Positions 1 to 12,560 of a stretch of DNA of 64,000 nt are shown one piece after another; positions within the stretch are counted from its first letter, which is position 1; every line of letters starts with the position of its first letter. Below the pieces are notes generated by a model. That model saw only the letters and a program-made list of their open reading frames with translations. It was not told the origin of the DNA and ran no database searches. Origin of the DNA: Epiperipatus broadwayi (Eukaryota > Onychophora > Udeonychophora > Euonychophora > Peripatidae); contig JAQFVV010006203.1 in the NCBI GenBank assembly GCA_028023455.1, forward strand, positions 6,294,821 through 6,358,820. The letters are read 5' to 3'. The translations under genes and the position numbers were made by a program.

Positions 1-2953
1 TTATGTCTGCTTAGAGAATTAGAATCTCATATATTTTGTATGAAGTTATTTCATAATAGTGAGATTATTTTTATAATGATAATAATTGTTTTATCATCTC
101 ATTTTAAAAATATATCAATTTTTTATAATAATGGTAGGTAGGCCAGTAAATGGGCAAATAGAGTTAATGAGTATTGTAGGCAGCTAGGTAATTAAATGAA
201 TATAGTTAACATGTTACTGAGTTAAATGAAAAATGTTTAAACATATTGAAGATTATATTTTAAGGGATTGCATATCTTATAATATCTCACTATCATGCAT
301 TATCGTATTATATAGAGAGACTTTTTTTTTAATGTTTTGGTATTTTTATGGACAAACTTTACCAGAAGAATGTTTAAGACTCTGTAATTGTGCAATTACG
401 TCAATATTCTCTTCTTTCTTTTTTTTTAAATTTTCTATCACACCCTGCCATTTAAAATTTATTTATTTTCAAAGGGAAGAATTATTACAAACACTACAAA
501 AACATTTCAAATATTTTCACTTTTATTTCTGTTCAACAAAAATATCATCTCAAATCAATTTTATTATTCTACAGCTAATTTAAATTGTAGTTAAATTTAA
601 AACTAATATTGTACTATTGTGGGAAAATATTAACTGAAATGACAGCGTCTTGAAACTTTAGTTCGTTTTATTTTGCCCTTAATTAATTAATCGATAATCC
701 CAACTTATTATTTAAATGATCTGAAGATAGAATTAAATAACTTTAATTTATAGACCTAATTAAATTTCTTTCTCAAATTATAATTCATTTTTTATTATTC
801 TTTCCCAAACAATATAAACAGAAATAAAAATGCAACCAGACAAATTATTATTCTTAGAAAATCAGAATATTGCTGTCATCCCACTCAAACCTAAAAAATG
901 GTGAGAAAAAAAGGAAAAATTTAAAAAAAAGTACCTGATAATGGATTTACAGAAGTTTTTTAAAAAATCAACTATTCCATCTATAATAGCGACTGTAATA
1001 ATACAAAGTAAAAATGAGCAAGATGACAATAAATATTCTGTAAAACAATATCAAATGAAAAATTGTTGAATAACTATATTTTAATATTTATATATTCAAT
1101 ACATTTGAAAATCCTTATACTTCAAACAAATGAATAAAGATATTTGAAAAAAAGGTAAATGCCCCTCAAGATGCATTCTGTCTAAAAGAGTCTCTTCATT
1201 TGGCCTAGATCATAATATTCTTCAAATGCCTTCATCATGTTCATTATTTAACTATAGTATACAACGAAGCCATACACTACACTGCATCTGAACTTCAACT
1301 ATACCTATTTTAAAAAATGTAAATAAATAAAAAAATATAAACAACAACAACAACAAAAAAAATTGAAATTTATAAACTTGTTAAATTTTATATGAATCTC
1401 ATTTATAGTGACAGTTTTTTTTTTGCTAAAATATAATATTCTCAAATCTCAAAACAAATCTTTTTAATTCATGTTTTCTTTGTGATTTTAAGTAGAATTC
1501 ATTAGCATGTGTATATATTTTTTTCTTAGCAGTTTTTTTTCCCAAAATGTTTTATATACCATATACATTAGTATTTTTTTAATAAAATATATTTTAAGCA
1601 TCACATGATCACATTTCCTATACTAGCACATTATATATATTTTATATATATATTAAATATATTTTAGTACAGTGTATGATAAATCCAAAAGAAATCATAA
1701 AGCACTGTAAATGATAGACTAATTTATTCTAATGCTAAAACCTTTGAACAATTCTAAGGAAATCTATAAACAATGCTATTGCAGCAACCTTGCTTTATGA
1801 ATAGTAATATTCCCTTGTTGGATGAGCGAAATGTAAAGGAAACTATTCTAATAATGCATAAAATGTATAAATAATAGTATAAAATAATATATTGCTCATC
1901 ATGCTAAATAATCAATATCATAAATGGACTTGACTATCATTAACTACTCTTAGGTTAGGTAACCTCAAATATACTGAAAGTATCACATCTGAGTATGGCT
2001 AGTTGGTCTGCAAACTAAATGCATTACATATTTGGGCAACTACCTATGATAAATATAATTATAAAACAAATGGTTTTTTTCCATTTATGTATTATATATC
2101 TGGACCATCTAAATATGTTGAGTAAATATCATATTCAGGCAATTAAAAATATAATGAGCAAATAAATAAATTGATTACAAATGGTTTCATAGTAATTCAT
2201 ATCTACATGTACAATGAACTTATAAATTTATAAAGAGTGCCAATGAATCCATATACATGCTCTTGACTGGCAAAGAAAAGAAAATTTATTAACTGTTTTA
2301 CTGAATAGTGAAGTATCACCTGGAATATACTATAGGGTAAGGTAAAATATTTATATAATGGCCCATGCAGTAGTAAATAAAAACATCTACTGTCAATAAC
2401 AACAACATAAATTTATTAAAATAAATTTCAATTTATAAGTAGTGGTTAGAACAAATAATTTATCATAGCAATTAACATCCTATAATGTGCATTTATAATT
2501 CACTTATTGTTCACCTCACTATAATATAATTAAATGTGGCATATATTTTTATAATTAAAATTATCAATATGTATAGTTGAAAAGGAATTAACTATAAATT
2601 CCTTTTCCTTTCATGCAAGAAAAAATATACAAATGAGTTTTAATACTATAAAAATATATAATAATCAGTTAATATTTTATAAAATTATTTATAATTTTAA
2701 ATTAAATTATGCAAATATTATTTATGTCTTTATTGACCTTTTACTTTTTTACTTGGTTATTATTTTTTTAATTATCTAAATTATCAGATGACAAACCAGA
2801 CTGCATTGTAATTAACACTATTAAATTTAGAAGAAAGATTTTATAAACATTTATAAATGTTACCATTATAATTTCAATTGTTGTTAATAAGTAAGATTTT
2901 CTCTAAGGATCTTTTAATATTATTACACATAAAACTTCACTTTAACTTATATT
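1..2953. other. A+T-rich stretch without recognisable gene
   Basis: No coding region, RNA gene or transposon terminus is recognised on either strand. The longest open frame (233-583, +) is rich in Phe, Ile and Cys with long T runs, as expected by chance in this composition, and is not called. There is a short CAA-type microsatellite near 1341-1356 and an alternating AT tract near 1630-1665. Confidence 0.6.
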
Positions 2954-3083
2954 GCAGCATTTTCTTTGGCATCTTTATGCTAATACACATATGTAAGACT
3001 CCATACATTTTTTATGTTGTAGCATTTCCTTTGGTATCTTCATGCTAACACACATATATGTAAGACTTCATATATATATTGAT
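2954..3083. repeat. Diverged tandem duplication, 65-bp unit
   Basis: Two adjacent units, starting at about 2954 and 3019, share a GCAGCATTT/GTAGCATTT start, a CTTTGG-ATCTT core, GCTAA-ACACAT and ATGTAAGACT. They differ by scattered substitutions, so the duplication is not recent. No function is visible. Confidence 0.75.
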
Positions 3084-4306
3084 CCCTGAATATTGTCCAA
3101 TTATTTTATTTGCAAATATATAAATCAAGTCTAGAACAATTCTCTCTGAGAATTCACTAAAAAAAGGCAATCAAAAAAATAAAATGTAATTTATTGCATT
3201 ATATATATATGATTTTTTTTACTGAAATATTGATAACATAAAATTGCACAAATTAATATTTATAAAATATAAATAATTACTTATTCATTATTATTTATAA
3301 ATTATAAATGTGAGTTTGTGTACTTTTATGAACCAGTATTAGAGGAAACCAAATAAAATACATGTAATGCAATATATGTATATTTCAAATCGGTTATTGT
3401 CATCATCATTGTTTAATTTTTTTTTACAAATTTTAAGTCCGTAGATAAAATTGCTAGCAAAGAGAATCCATTCTGTGTGATTTCATATTAACATGATCAG
3501 AGAATACATGGTTAAATATTATAAGTATACATGTTTGTATATAGTTCAAAAGCCATGTCACTGCATAACTGGTGCTTCTTCAATTATTTATTTCATACAT
3601 GATAGTCATTGTAGGCCAAATTGCAGAATTGGGGGGGGAGGTTGTTATGTTTAGCAAGTGATAAAATGTTTTGTTTTTTGATTTTCACTGAAAATGTAGA
3701 TCATGCAGGTGCAGGTCCTTGTGTAGAAGCATCGTTCACCACACTCTTAACTACTTCAGCTTTAAGCCGCCATATTGAAATTTTTAAAATACTGGCATGA
3801 GACACAATTTTCATAATAACTTCAGTTTTAATTATGTTAGAGCAAAAACAATTATATTGCTAGAAACTAGAAAAATTAAGGAAAACAATAAGCATAAAAT
3901 AAATAGTGATAACTATATAAAAAATAAGGTAAAAAAGAAATTTTCACATCCGAAATAATTATTATTTTATTGTTTGTTCATAATTTGGTAATTAACATTA
4001 ACTAAAATTCAAAATATATCTTCAGTGATAATTTCTTTCTATTCCTTACAAAATTATCTTTCTAAACATGTATAATATGTCTTACCTGAGATAATCCACA
4101 GCTTTACAATCTCCACAAGAAATCGGATATGACTTCTTCATTTTTATCTTATACCCCAAATGTTCTAAATGTCAAAGGTGTCTATAAAGAAAAAGATTCA
4201 TCCTAATAAAAGATACAAAAGAAGTTATCATAGCAATTGGCTTCTTGTCTGTCTAAAACTAGAAATTGTAGACTACTTTCTATTTTTATATTTTTTTGTG
4301 TACAAT
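3084..4306. other. A+T-rich stretch, nothing recognised
   Basis: Both strands were read without finding an ORF with family features, a tRNA-like box pair or a transposon terminus. A G-run lies near 3630-3640. Confidence 0.5.
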
Positions 4307-4400
4307 AGTGATGTTTATATTCTTTGTGATCAGCAGTGATGTTTATATTCTTTATGTACTGCACAAGTGATGTTTATATTCTTTATATACAGAAGTGATG
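4307..4400. repeat. Short minisatellite, about 29-bp unit
   Basis: AGTGATG begins at 4307, 4335, 4366 and 4394, and the first three units continue with TTTATATTCTTT. Spacings are 28, 31 and 28 bp, giving about three and a half units. The array is small and degenerate. Confidence 0.8.
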
Positions 4401-4619
4401 CTATCTTTTTATATTTATTGTACCACAGATATAATTTATTTGCATATAGTCTATAGATTTGAAAATAATGTTATGAAACATATAGCAAAAGCAAAGCATG
4501 ATCAAGCATAAACATAAGTTTCAGAATTGGATTATATGTTTGTGTATACAAAGTTTGTATATATTTGATTATTAGTTTTATAACCCATTGCTTGTAAAAC
4601 ATATTATATAAACATAATT

Positions 4620-4655
4620 AATGATTTTTAAAAAGTATACTTTTTGAAAATCATT
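4620..4655. repeat. 36-bp near-perfect palindrome
   Basis: The two 18-bp arms meet at GTATAC and differ by one base pair. The site could extrude a cruciform or fold in RNA. No adjacent gene gives it a role, and it may be a chance product of the A+T bias. Confidence 0.7.
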
Positions 4656-4737
4656 ATTTTTATAAAAATAAGAGGATTAGTTTAGATAGAACTTTAGATA
4701 ATCATGATATGAATTATATACTAATAAGTTAATTACG

Positions 4738-4985
4738 ATATGAAATCTATACGAGTAAATATATAATTACAAACTAAATCATACTAATTTTTCACTAAAT
4801 ATGAATTCTATGTGAGCATAAATAAATGTATTACAAACTACCTTTAGAAAATTATGATAAATATGAATTCTATAGAGCATATACGAGCATAAATATATAA
4901 TTACACACACACCAATTTTTCGATAGATATGAATTGTATATGAGCATAAATAAATAAATATAATAACTACAAATTAGCACACACT
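4738..4985. repeat. Degenerate tandem array, about 65-75-bp unit
   Basis: At least four irregular units each contain a version of ATATGAATTCTAT, then GAGCATAAATA, then ATTACAAACTA. Units differ by indels, giving an uneven period. It looks like a small decaying satellite. Confidence 0.7.
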
Positions 4986-5930
4986 AATTACAAACTAAAA
5001 TTAATAAAAAAAAAAAATTTTCCAAAAATTTAAAAAAAAAATAAAATTTTTTATTTACGAATAATTACATTGATAGTCTGTTATAGGCCTTACAGGAGAA
5101 AATTTCACTTCTAGCCCGTAAAACATTTTATGTCTTTTATCGTTTCGTGATAAATACAAAAACTACCAAAAAAAACAAAAAAAATAAATACTGTGATTGA
5201 TTAAAAAATTCGCCAAAAATCTAAATTTCAACTGATTTTTTGAAATAAAGATCGTTTGAAAGCTAACATATACAGCTAAAAATGACCATATTTTCTACAA
5301 CATCATGATTATACTTTTTACGTCAGCAAAGAAAGAAAATAACACGTCAGCAAATGACCACTCAAAGTGTGCAAACGACGCCGACAAAGCGGAAATAGTT
5401 AAACAGGCTCAATTTAATGGGTGTCCTAAGTTGAACATTGAACTTATCTGAACATATCTTTCCAATTTTATTACCAATATTGGTGCACAGAATAATGCCA
5501 TCCTTATTTCATCAATTCTAACTTTTTCAATCCCATGCATAATATTCATTTTAAAATGTTTAATATATCTATATATAGCAGTTACACTAAATCCTAAATC
5601 CAAATTTTATCATATCACAAATTTTGTCAGATTCAAACTTACATAAATTGTTCTTTCAATGCAAATATGCTCTTAGCCCCCACAAATTTATGCGACATCT
5701 CACATTGACATTAAATTGGAATAAATTAATGTATATTTTATAAAAAGATACAAACTATTCTCCTTCAATCTCATAGAATATTTATTCACAGTTTCCTTAA
5801 ATTATACTATTTTGAATAAGCAGTTGTAAAAGTAATAGAGTAATTTGCTATTATATATAAACTCTTCATTCAATTTTTCATAGAGCAAAAGCAATGTGAG
5901 CTTGAGAATTTGAGATAAAATCCCTTTGAT
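4986..5930. other. Unassigned stretch before the LINE
   Basis: No gene or repeat is recognised. Around 5290-5400 the sequence is slightly less A+T-rich (ACGTCAGCAAA occurs twice, near 5320 and 5345), but nothing identifies it. The boundary with the following retrotransposon is uncertain; G+C-richer sequence begins near 5938. Confidence 0.45.
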
Positions 5931-6143
5931 GTAATAAAAGTCTGCTTCCGGTTGCTCATTCTAAGCTCTGGATGGTTCAGATTTATTTTATAGTGCTATG
6001 TTATAATAATTTTTCAACATTTTTAATTCTGAGGTAAGTGACCCTTTTTTCTAATCGTTTAAAGTGACTCTTAAAAAAAGAACAATTAACTTTTACCTCT
6101 ACATTTGAATATAAACTCATTCGGTTTTTTTTATCAATCTTGA

Positions 6144-6830
6144 ATGGCGTCTATCGTAAAAAACGCTATTAGTAAGAATAGTGGGAGAAAAAATCCAATC
6201 AACACTAAATCTCAACAAAAAAATTCAAAATTGAATTAAAAACATCTCATGGCTTATCCAAATCCTGTCAGACCAAAGAAAACTGCTCAATTTAAAAATC
6301 CCCAATATGCAAAATACGCCAGTAGTGCCTGAAAGCAAAAGATTAGTACATACATCTTTGCCGGAAGCCTCAGTAAAACTGGATAAAAGTAATGTGGAAG
6401 TAGAACTAAAAAATTATAAACTTCCACATGGGCCTGGAAATCCAAACCACCCTTGTTTGGAAGAGCTCATTCTCCTCTGCAAAACAATACCAGGCTCATG
6501 AAAATCGCTAACTTCTAAGGTAAGTTATATAAATAAATCCGCTGAAAATCTGCTTTTTCAAAGCGATCACTCAATTCCAGAAGTTGAGAAATGTGGCAAA
6601 ACTTTGCAGTTGGAAAAATACACTTTCCTATTGATTCAAACTCAACTTCTTTAGGGAACAATATGTATTCTGACATACCCTACATGCCAAAAAAAGAACT
6701 GGAATTTTCCGGGATTGGAAACGAAAGTTATGAGAAGAAAACTGATGCAGAGGTGGCGCCATCAAAAAAAAATTCAAAAATCACAACAAAGTCAATAGAA
6801 ATTCCAATATACATACCACAGCTTCAATAA
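6144..6830 (+). pseudogene. LINE ORF1 5' part, frameshifted
   Basis: An ATG at 6144 opens a Lys/Asn/Ser-rich start (MASIVKNAISKN) that stops near 6232. Further open pieces in shifted frames follow at 6307-6501 and 6591-6830. Composition is basic and low-complexity (many Lys, Asn, Pro), as in the unstructured N-terminus of LINE gag-like proteins. No domain is recognised in this part; the assignment rests on position upstream of the 7154-7942 gag-like segment and of ORF2, plus the shared higher G+C. The separate pieces imply several indels. Confidence 0.55.
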
Positions 6831-7153
6831 AAGGCTCTTTGATGGGGTGGCCCCCCTCCAGCCACATATCACCTTGGTCCCAATGTAAATATTAAACACA
6901 AAAATATTCCCAACCTTTTTCAAACAATCTCATACCATCTAACCTCCCCATATTATCCAACACCCCTACATGAGTTGGATCTCCCTTGAGGAGTCCAACC
7001 AACCCACTTCCATCTAATTTATCAAATAAGGACAAACAATTGAAGTATAATAGTATTGATCAATTTCCAACTCTTTCCCACAGAAGATACCCAACCTTGA
7101 AGGACCTAGTCAGTACCCAGAGGAAAGCTTGACAAGACCCACCCCAGCATCCT

Positions 7154-7942
7154 ATGTTAACATTGCTGCCTGAAATATCTCAGGACTGTGATCTATATCT
7201 TCTGGGTTTCCTACTGTTGAATCAAGTTGGCGAATCTTCAGGAATCTTTGGCAGAGCTCTACCAATAATGGGCCAAGCTTATGCAACCCACAAAGATGTA
7301 GGGGAAGACATATCTCCTTATGATAACCCCAGTAATTACAAGAGTGATCTAAACACACACTTATTAGTGACAAGTTTAATCAATCAATTCCGCCTCTCCT
7401 TAAAAAAATCTTTTAACATTTATAAGGATAAGTCTTTGATTCTGGCTGTCACAGATGACAACATCCACCTATTTAAATTCCCTGTGCAATCACTTTTCGA
7501 ATTATTCACTATGCATGGCATCTGGGGCTCGATATACAAGGTATTGTGTCACCATAATGACAGGTATGTGGTAATCCAATTCAGCAAAATTATGGCCAAT
7601 GAGTCATTCCATAATTACCAGAAGAGTCTATTTGGCCGATATCTGATAACCATAGACCCGGATAGGCCGACCTCCATTGATGGCTATATCAAGAATTGTG
7701 GCATAAACTTCAGCCACACAGATCTCAAGAGAGCCTTAGCCCCCTTTGGGAACATCATAGCATTTAATTATTGGACAATCCGGTATAGAGGGGTCAAGAC
7801 ACTCTCCAATATAGCAGACTTTTGCATTGCATTGAATAAAGAGATTTCTCCACTCAATTTACCTGGGGTTATTGAGTCATTGATGTTCCACCTTCCATCA
7901 TCCTCTGGGGTGTCCCCCCCAGTGCTTCCATTGCAGAGTTAG
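7154..7942 (+). pseudogene. LINE ORF1 (gag-like RNA-binding protein), central part
   Basis: About 262 residues stay open. Roughly residues 80-245 carry the gag-like pattern: a basic helix (RLSLKKSF), VTDDNIHLFKFP, HHNDRYVVIQFSK, then FSHTDLKRALAPFGNI followed by YRGVKTL. The last part resembles the RNA-recognition-like fold of LINE ORF1 proteins, whose role would be to coat the element RNA and accompany it to the nucleus. The reading continues in other frames beyond 7942 (a Lys/Arg-rich patch KKRKRRKPKT lies near 8295-8325), so the true C-terminus is shifted out of frame. No zinc knuckles are visible. Family match is by pattern only. Confidence 0.6.
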
Positions 7943-8743
7943 GTGACACCTCGACTGCAGAAATCGAAGCTGCATACAGTGTGGACGTATTATCCAGGGA
8001 CCACATCAATGTTACTCTAAAGATAGTACATCACCTGTCCAGCCCACCTCAGGCCTCATCCTTCATGGGCTTTCTGTGGATCAGCCCCCTGGGCTTCCTG
8101 GCCATCAATCTGACAGGACTCACCATTCTCCTGACCCCACATGCTGTGGAGGTTTTGGGGAGGCCCTTCATGCAATTTTGTTGTAAAATCAATGGAGAAC
8201 CAACCTGCTAACCTGCCTACAGATGTATCAATGGTAGATTCCCAACTACTGATTGCCAACTCCCCAGAGGAGGGATTCATTATAGCAGTATTAAAGAAAA
8301 GGAAGAGAAGAAAACCAAAAACATCATTACTCTCCTGACCAGTCATCATTGGATTTGGAATCCCTGACAGTATAGTAAATTACCTTCTGGGCCTTTTTGA
8401 TCTTTGTGATCCAGTTAGCAACTCAACTTTTTCCTCAAGAAAAAAAGGTGCGGCATTCCTCCCCTCTGATGGCCAGGCTGCCACTGGGGACCTCTCTAAA
8501 GCAAATAGTGAGATGGTGGTACCTAATTTTTCTACTTGTGTGCGATGAGTCCATCGTCCAGGTTGAGGGTTTTTTCCCTCCTCATCTATTAACAGTAATT
8601 GTTATGACAGCCCTGGTACAGACTATGACACAATGCATTTAGAAACTATACCAGTGCCTGATGATCCTTTCCAGAATCCAATGGTTTTTCCTGTGTCCCC
8701 AGGTCCCGATGATCTGGAACCACTTGATCTGCTGACCAAATAA

Positions 8744-9330
8744 CCATGCTTGCCTGAACTCACAGGATAGGGCATATGCCTTGTCACATTGGTTCCATAG
8801 ACAGGCCCCAGATATTCTGTGCTTATCAGAAACAAAGATGCACCTCCAGACAGACCATAATGTGTTTCAACTAATCGAAGAATTCAGCTTCTTCCAATCT
8901 CATTTTCTTCCACCGCATCAGGAGCTGTGGCTCTCATAATTAATGAGAAATTGCCAATGGCCCTATTCAAAATGTTATACATAGACTCTCACTGCCTGAT
9001 AGGGATCTTCCAATTTCATGGATGGTCCTTCAATCTAATTAATCTATACCTACCCAGAAACCCAGACATCATTATCAAAGTGATCCATTCCATCAATGCA
9101 ACTCTCAGAACAAGCCCGCTTCCCAGATTAATTACAGGTGATTTCAATCAATCTTGCCTTTTCTTCAGTAACAAGTACATAAAATTCCTTAATCTGCCCA
9201 TGATAAGTGGAGGAAGCCTTTTTCCTGAAGGGGCATTCTCATTTTATACAAGGCATACACATTCCCTAATAGACCTGTTTTTTTTATCCTGTGATGGTGG
9301 GATCAATTGAAGCCCATCTCTGGCCCAATG
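8744..9330 (+). pseudogene. LINE ORF2, AP endonuclease domain
   Basis: The endonuclease is readable across frames. About 8805-8885 encodes an ILCLSETKMH-like strand with the catalytic Glu motif in a shifted frame. The open segment 8927-9310 then gives ALIINEKLP, FNLINLYLPRN, the GDFN motif (in LITGDFNQSCLF) and a late HSLIDLFFLS strand matching the SxIDxx motif of this family. The enzyme nicks target DNA to prime reverse transcription. Stops and frameshifts divide it, and the distal SDH motif is only partly recognisable (CLLxPFGN near 9330-9350, suggesting SDHxA), so it is inactive. Confidence 0.75.
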
Positions 9331-9410
9331 CCTTCTCTGACCATTTGGCAATGGAAATCTGACTCAGGTATCAAAATACCATAATTCCAAAAATCAATTT
9401 CCCCTGCACT

Positions 9411-10016
9411 ATGAGGATGCTGACTAGATCAAATATTACCACCCAACTAGTCTCTGAGGCCTATATTGCATTCTGCCATCTAGAGGTCACGTCTCTTCCT
9501 CCAGTGGAGGCATGGATGGCCTTCGTTAAAATGCTAGGCTATCTAATAAATCAATACACCCTTAAAACCAAAGGTCCCATCCAACTATTGGCTGAGCTAG
9601 ATGGGATTGCCAGAGTTCTGCACAACTTGACTCTTGAGGAACAGAATATCCCACACCTAATTCACTTGAAAGCAAAATATAAATCAGCACAGTCTGCTCT
9701 TGCCGAGTACCTTGTGATTAAGAGGGCCCATCAATACCTACAACATCAGCATTGCTGAACTAGAGGGTACCTTCGCTGGGCACTTGGCTTGGGCAAAAGA
9801 TCCCGGGCCCCTACATTGATTGAGGTGCAAGAAAACTGCTACTCTGGCTCTTCCATGTTGGTCAGAATCAGGGAGTTTTATTCCTTAAAATTTCAGCCAT
9901 TGGGGATAACTAATACCCAGAAAAAATTTGCCTTGGTCAACACTGCCCCCCACAAGATTACGAAAGTGTGAATTCTACAGAGACTAAGGTCCCTCCCAGA
10001 CAAGACCCATCCTGGT
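9411..10016 (+). pseudogene. LINE ORF2, linker between endonuclease and RT
   Basis: Open pieces at 9411-9758 and 9789-9971, in different frames, encode helical sequence (LAELDGIARVLHNLTLEEQN; HLKAKYKSAQSAL) of the kind that links the endonuclease to the RT in LINE ORF2 proteins, and then RIREFYSLKFQP, typical of the segment just upstream of the RT. No catalytic motif is expected here. Confidence 0.6.
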
Positions 10017-11128
10017 ATGCATGGAATTTCAAGATTTCTTTTATTCCATCTACACACATTTACGGTATCAATTATACTAAACATCATAAATTTTCTTGCT
10101 AATGACTGTCAGGAAGCCTTGGACATATGTCCGATCACTATGGTACCCCTCATCAAGAAACCTGAGGGTCCACTGGTTTTCAAGAACCTTCGACCTATTT
10201 GCATGGTGCCACTTATGATAAAGGTTATCGAGGGCCTTATAAAAGAAGAAATCCAAGATAACATCATAGAATACCTCTCTCCTTATCAATTTTCAAAGAA
10301 AGATTGCTCAACTGCCAATGCTGTCAGTCAATTTCGCCTCATTGTTGATCATGTACGCAGGAGAAGGAAATCCCAGCCAGTCATGGTTCAGCTTGACTTT
10401 GCTGGAGCTTTTGACCATGTCAGAATTGACATACTACTTGGTGTACTGGAGAGGCTCAAAGTGCCCAAGGCATACCTTCGGATCATAGAGAACCTTCTAC
10501 AAAATCGGGAAGTTTTTCTTTCATTGGATGGCTGAGTGTCTCCAGGATTTAGGCCCTGTCCACAGAGCTCACCACTGAGTGTCCTTCTCTTCACAGCCTA
10601 TGTGAACCCCCTGATTCTAAGCATTGAAGCTGCCCTCCCCTGCTTCTATGCATCGAAGCTGCCCTCCCAGGGATAGCCATTCCTGTGCTTGGAGAGTGCA
10701 TATGCCACATCACCTATATGGATGATGTGGTGGTATTTCTCTCTGGCAGGGAGCTCACAAGACTTGAAGAGCTCCTGGACCAGTTTGCTCATGAATTTGG
10801 TCTTCAGGTCAACAAAGACAAATTGGCAATGTGGTCCATCCTGACAGGGAAGCAAATCCCAGGCAAATTCAAAGCAGCCCCCAGGGCTTCCTGGGAATCC
10901 ATCTTGCTTTCCCCCCCCTCAGTCATGAGGAGATACATGGAGAAGAAGCTATTCATCAAAATCGAGAAAACAGTTAACTCACTATCCAAAATTTACCTTT
11001 CCCTTTTGGGCAAGGTCACCATACTGAATGCAGTAGTACTTCCCAAAATCACATACTATCTGGCTGGCTTTTCACCCACCAGTACCTTCATTAAAAGGAT
11101 TGAGATGTTTTGTAGGAAACTATGCTGA
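10017..11128 (+). pseudogene. LINE ORF2, reverse transcriptase domain
   Basis: The first open segment (10017-10535) has the fingers motif LIKKPEGP...LRPICMVP, then LSPYQFS in place of the usual Q-F/G-F motif, and motif A as VQLDFAGAFDHV with its catalytic Asp. It breaks at 10535. A second segment in another frame (10685-11128) holds motif C as YMDDVVVF with both Asp residues at 10721-10726, then LQVNKDKLAMW and LGKVTILNAVVLPKITYY, the thumb-proximal motifs of non-LTR RTs. Between them the frame is shifted and a ~29-bp direct duplication (GCATYGAAGCTGCCCTCCC, at about 10620 and 10650) is present. The enzyme would copy element RNA at the nicked target; the frameshift kills it. Confidence 0.85.
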
Positions 11129-12106
11129 GGGAAGGGGGCCCTTTACAGAAGCCTAAACCCCTGAATGGACTGGCCTTACATGCCTTTATGATCTTCCAAA
11201 TTCAAAGGACATACAATATTCTGGTTAGGCTATTGAATTCTCATTCCAACATTGAGTGCCCAGTTCCCATAGAAAGGGTCGAACCTACCAATAGACCCCA
11301 CCCAGACTGAGGAGACTTTGTATCCAACAACAGATGATGGATGTCCTGTCTTGGATCAAGATCTCCAGCTCCCTATTTCAGTCAAAACTTATTTACTGGG
11401 ACACATACCAACTCATGTTTGAGGAGAAAAGATGTACCCCATCTTGTTCTCAATTTCTATCTCCAGACTTGCGAAATGGACACAATTCCTCAGACTTGAT
11501 CCCAAGTATGTGGACCTCCTGCTCAAGGTCATCCTTAAGGCCCTTCCCACAGAGTCCTTGTTATTCCATCAAAGAGGCTACAATATTGATGCTTTGTGCC
11601 CAATGTGCAGGAAGCAGGAAGAGACCATAGACCACATTCTGTTCCATTGTGATTCATGGTCTCATCTCCGAGGCATGGTTCTAAGGAAAATGTTTGTATC
11701 TGCCCTGGCTTGTGTAATGATTCCTCTGGCCTTTGAAAAGGGGCTTTTAGCCAAATTCTTCATTTGTCAACTTCGGGATTTGGACAATTCATTGCAAAGT
11801 ATTGTTGAAAGTGGGATTGACCACAGTCCCGAGGACCTCCTTATAAATTTCATACAGAAGGCTAGGGAAATTGACAAGAGGACTTTCCTAGAACAGTTGA
11901 TGATTCAGACCTGGGATCAACTAAAAAATATAGGTTTCGAGACATTCCGTTTCATCCCATGGACAATGCCTCTGGCCTTATCAGGACTGATTTCACCCCC
12001 CTATTGCTATGATGACAGGGATGGGAAGACCTACCTTCTAACTATCCTATTTGAACTGTATCCCTGTAGACCCTTTGTAGACAATGATTGTTTACAGCAA
12101 CTCTAA
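11129..12106 (+). pseudogene. LINE ORF2, C-terminal region with CCHC finger
   Basis: After a degraded connector (11122-11310, 11334-11630), an open segment at 11432-12106 carries CPMCRKQEETIDHILFHC, a C-x2-C-x8-H-x4-C finger of the kind found after the RT in many LINE ORF2 proteins (zf-RVT type). About 150 residues follow, ending FELYPCRPFVDNDCLQQL before a stop at 12104-12106. The finger is thought to help nucleic-acid binding during target-primed reverse transcription. This segment is intact as a frame but cut off from the RT. Confidence 0.8.
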
Positions 12107-12520
12107 CTATTGTCTGTATACACAATTATGTACCTTGCTCTATAAATGAATAAAATATATTTTGAAAGTAAAAGTTGTAGAATTGGTCATAAAGCTTTCA
12201 CACTGAACAGATAGAGAGTCATAATTAACTTCTCAAAAGAATGTCTTAAAACATCAGCTATGATTAGAAGTTCTCTTACCAGTCAAATAAGGCTATCTAT
12301 GAATGATTATCTAAAGTTTCACTACCAAAAGTATGTCTTTCAAATGCTATGTGGCAATACACCCTTCTCCAATGGGATACTGTGGCAACACAGTAATCAG
12401 TCATCTTCAAGGAAGACACATACATACATAACATGATTATTTGCTCAAATAAATTATTGTTTGGCTTTTTGTGTTTTATGAATTAGAAATAATGATTGAC
12501 AATGCATAAAAATGATATTA

Positions 12521-12560
12521 AAAAAATAATTGAAGGGTCAAAAAAATAATTGAAGGGTTT
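12521..12560. repeat. 20-bp perfect tandem duplication
   Basis: The unit AAAAAATAATTGAAGGGT(CA/TT) occurs at 12521 and 12541. The first 18 bases are identical, consistent with replication slippage. Confidence 0.85.

Larger units (their letters stand above)
5938..12176 (+). mobile_element. Degraded full-length non-LTR retrotransposon (LINE), AP-endonuclease type
   Basis: About 6.2 kb of clearly G+C-richer sequence carries, in order on +, a gag-like ORF1, an apurinic-type endonuclease, a reverse transcriptase and a C-terminal CCHC finger. It ends with a short A+T-rich tail holding AATAAA (near 12150). Elements of this design encode a nicking endonuclease that primes reverse transcription at the target. 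Frameshifts and stops interrupt every domain, so it is dead. The 5' boundary is uncertain: the stretch from about 5938 resembles its 5' UTR, and the first gag-like ATG is at 6144. I found no convincing target-site duplication. Domain order and the C-terminal finger fit L1/Tx1-like or related clades, but I cannot assign the clade by eye. Confidence 0.85.

Noticed and set aside
233-583. 116-codon open frame
   Set aside because: Phe/Ile/Ser-rich, built on T runs, with no domain, homologue or exon signal; expected by chance in this composition.
8056-8349. Minus-strand 97-codon open frame within the LINE
   Set aside because: Shadow of the plus-strand ORF1 region; no independent features.
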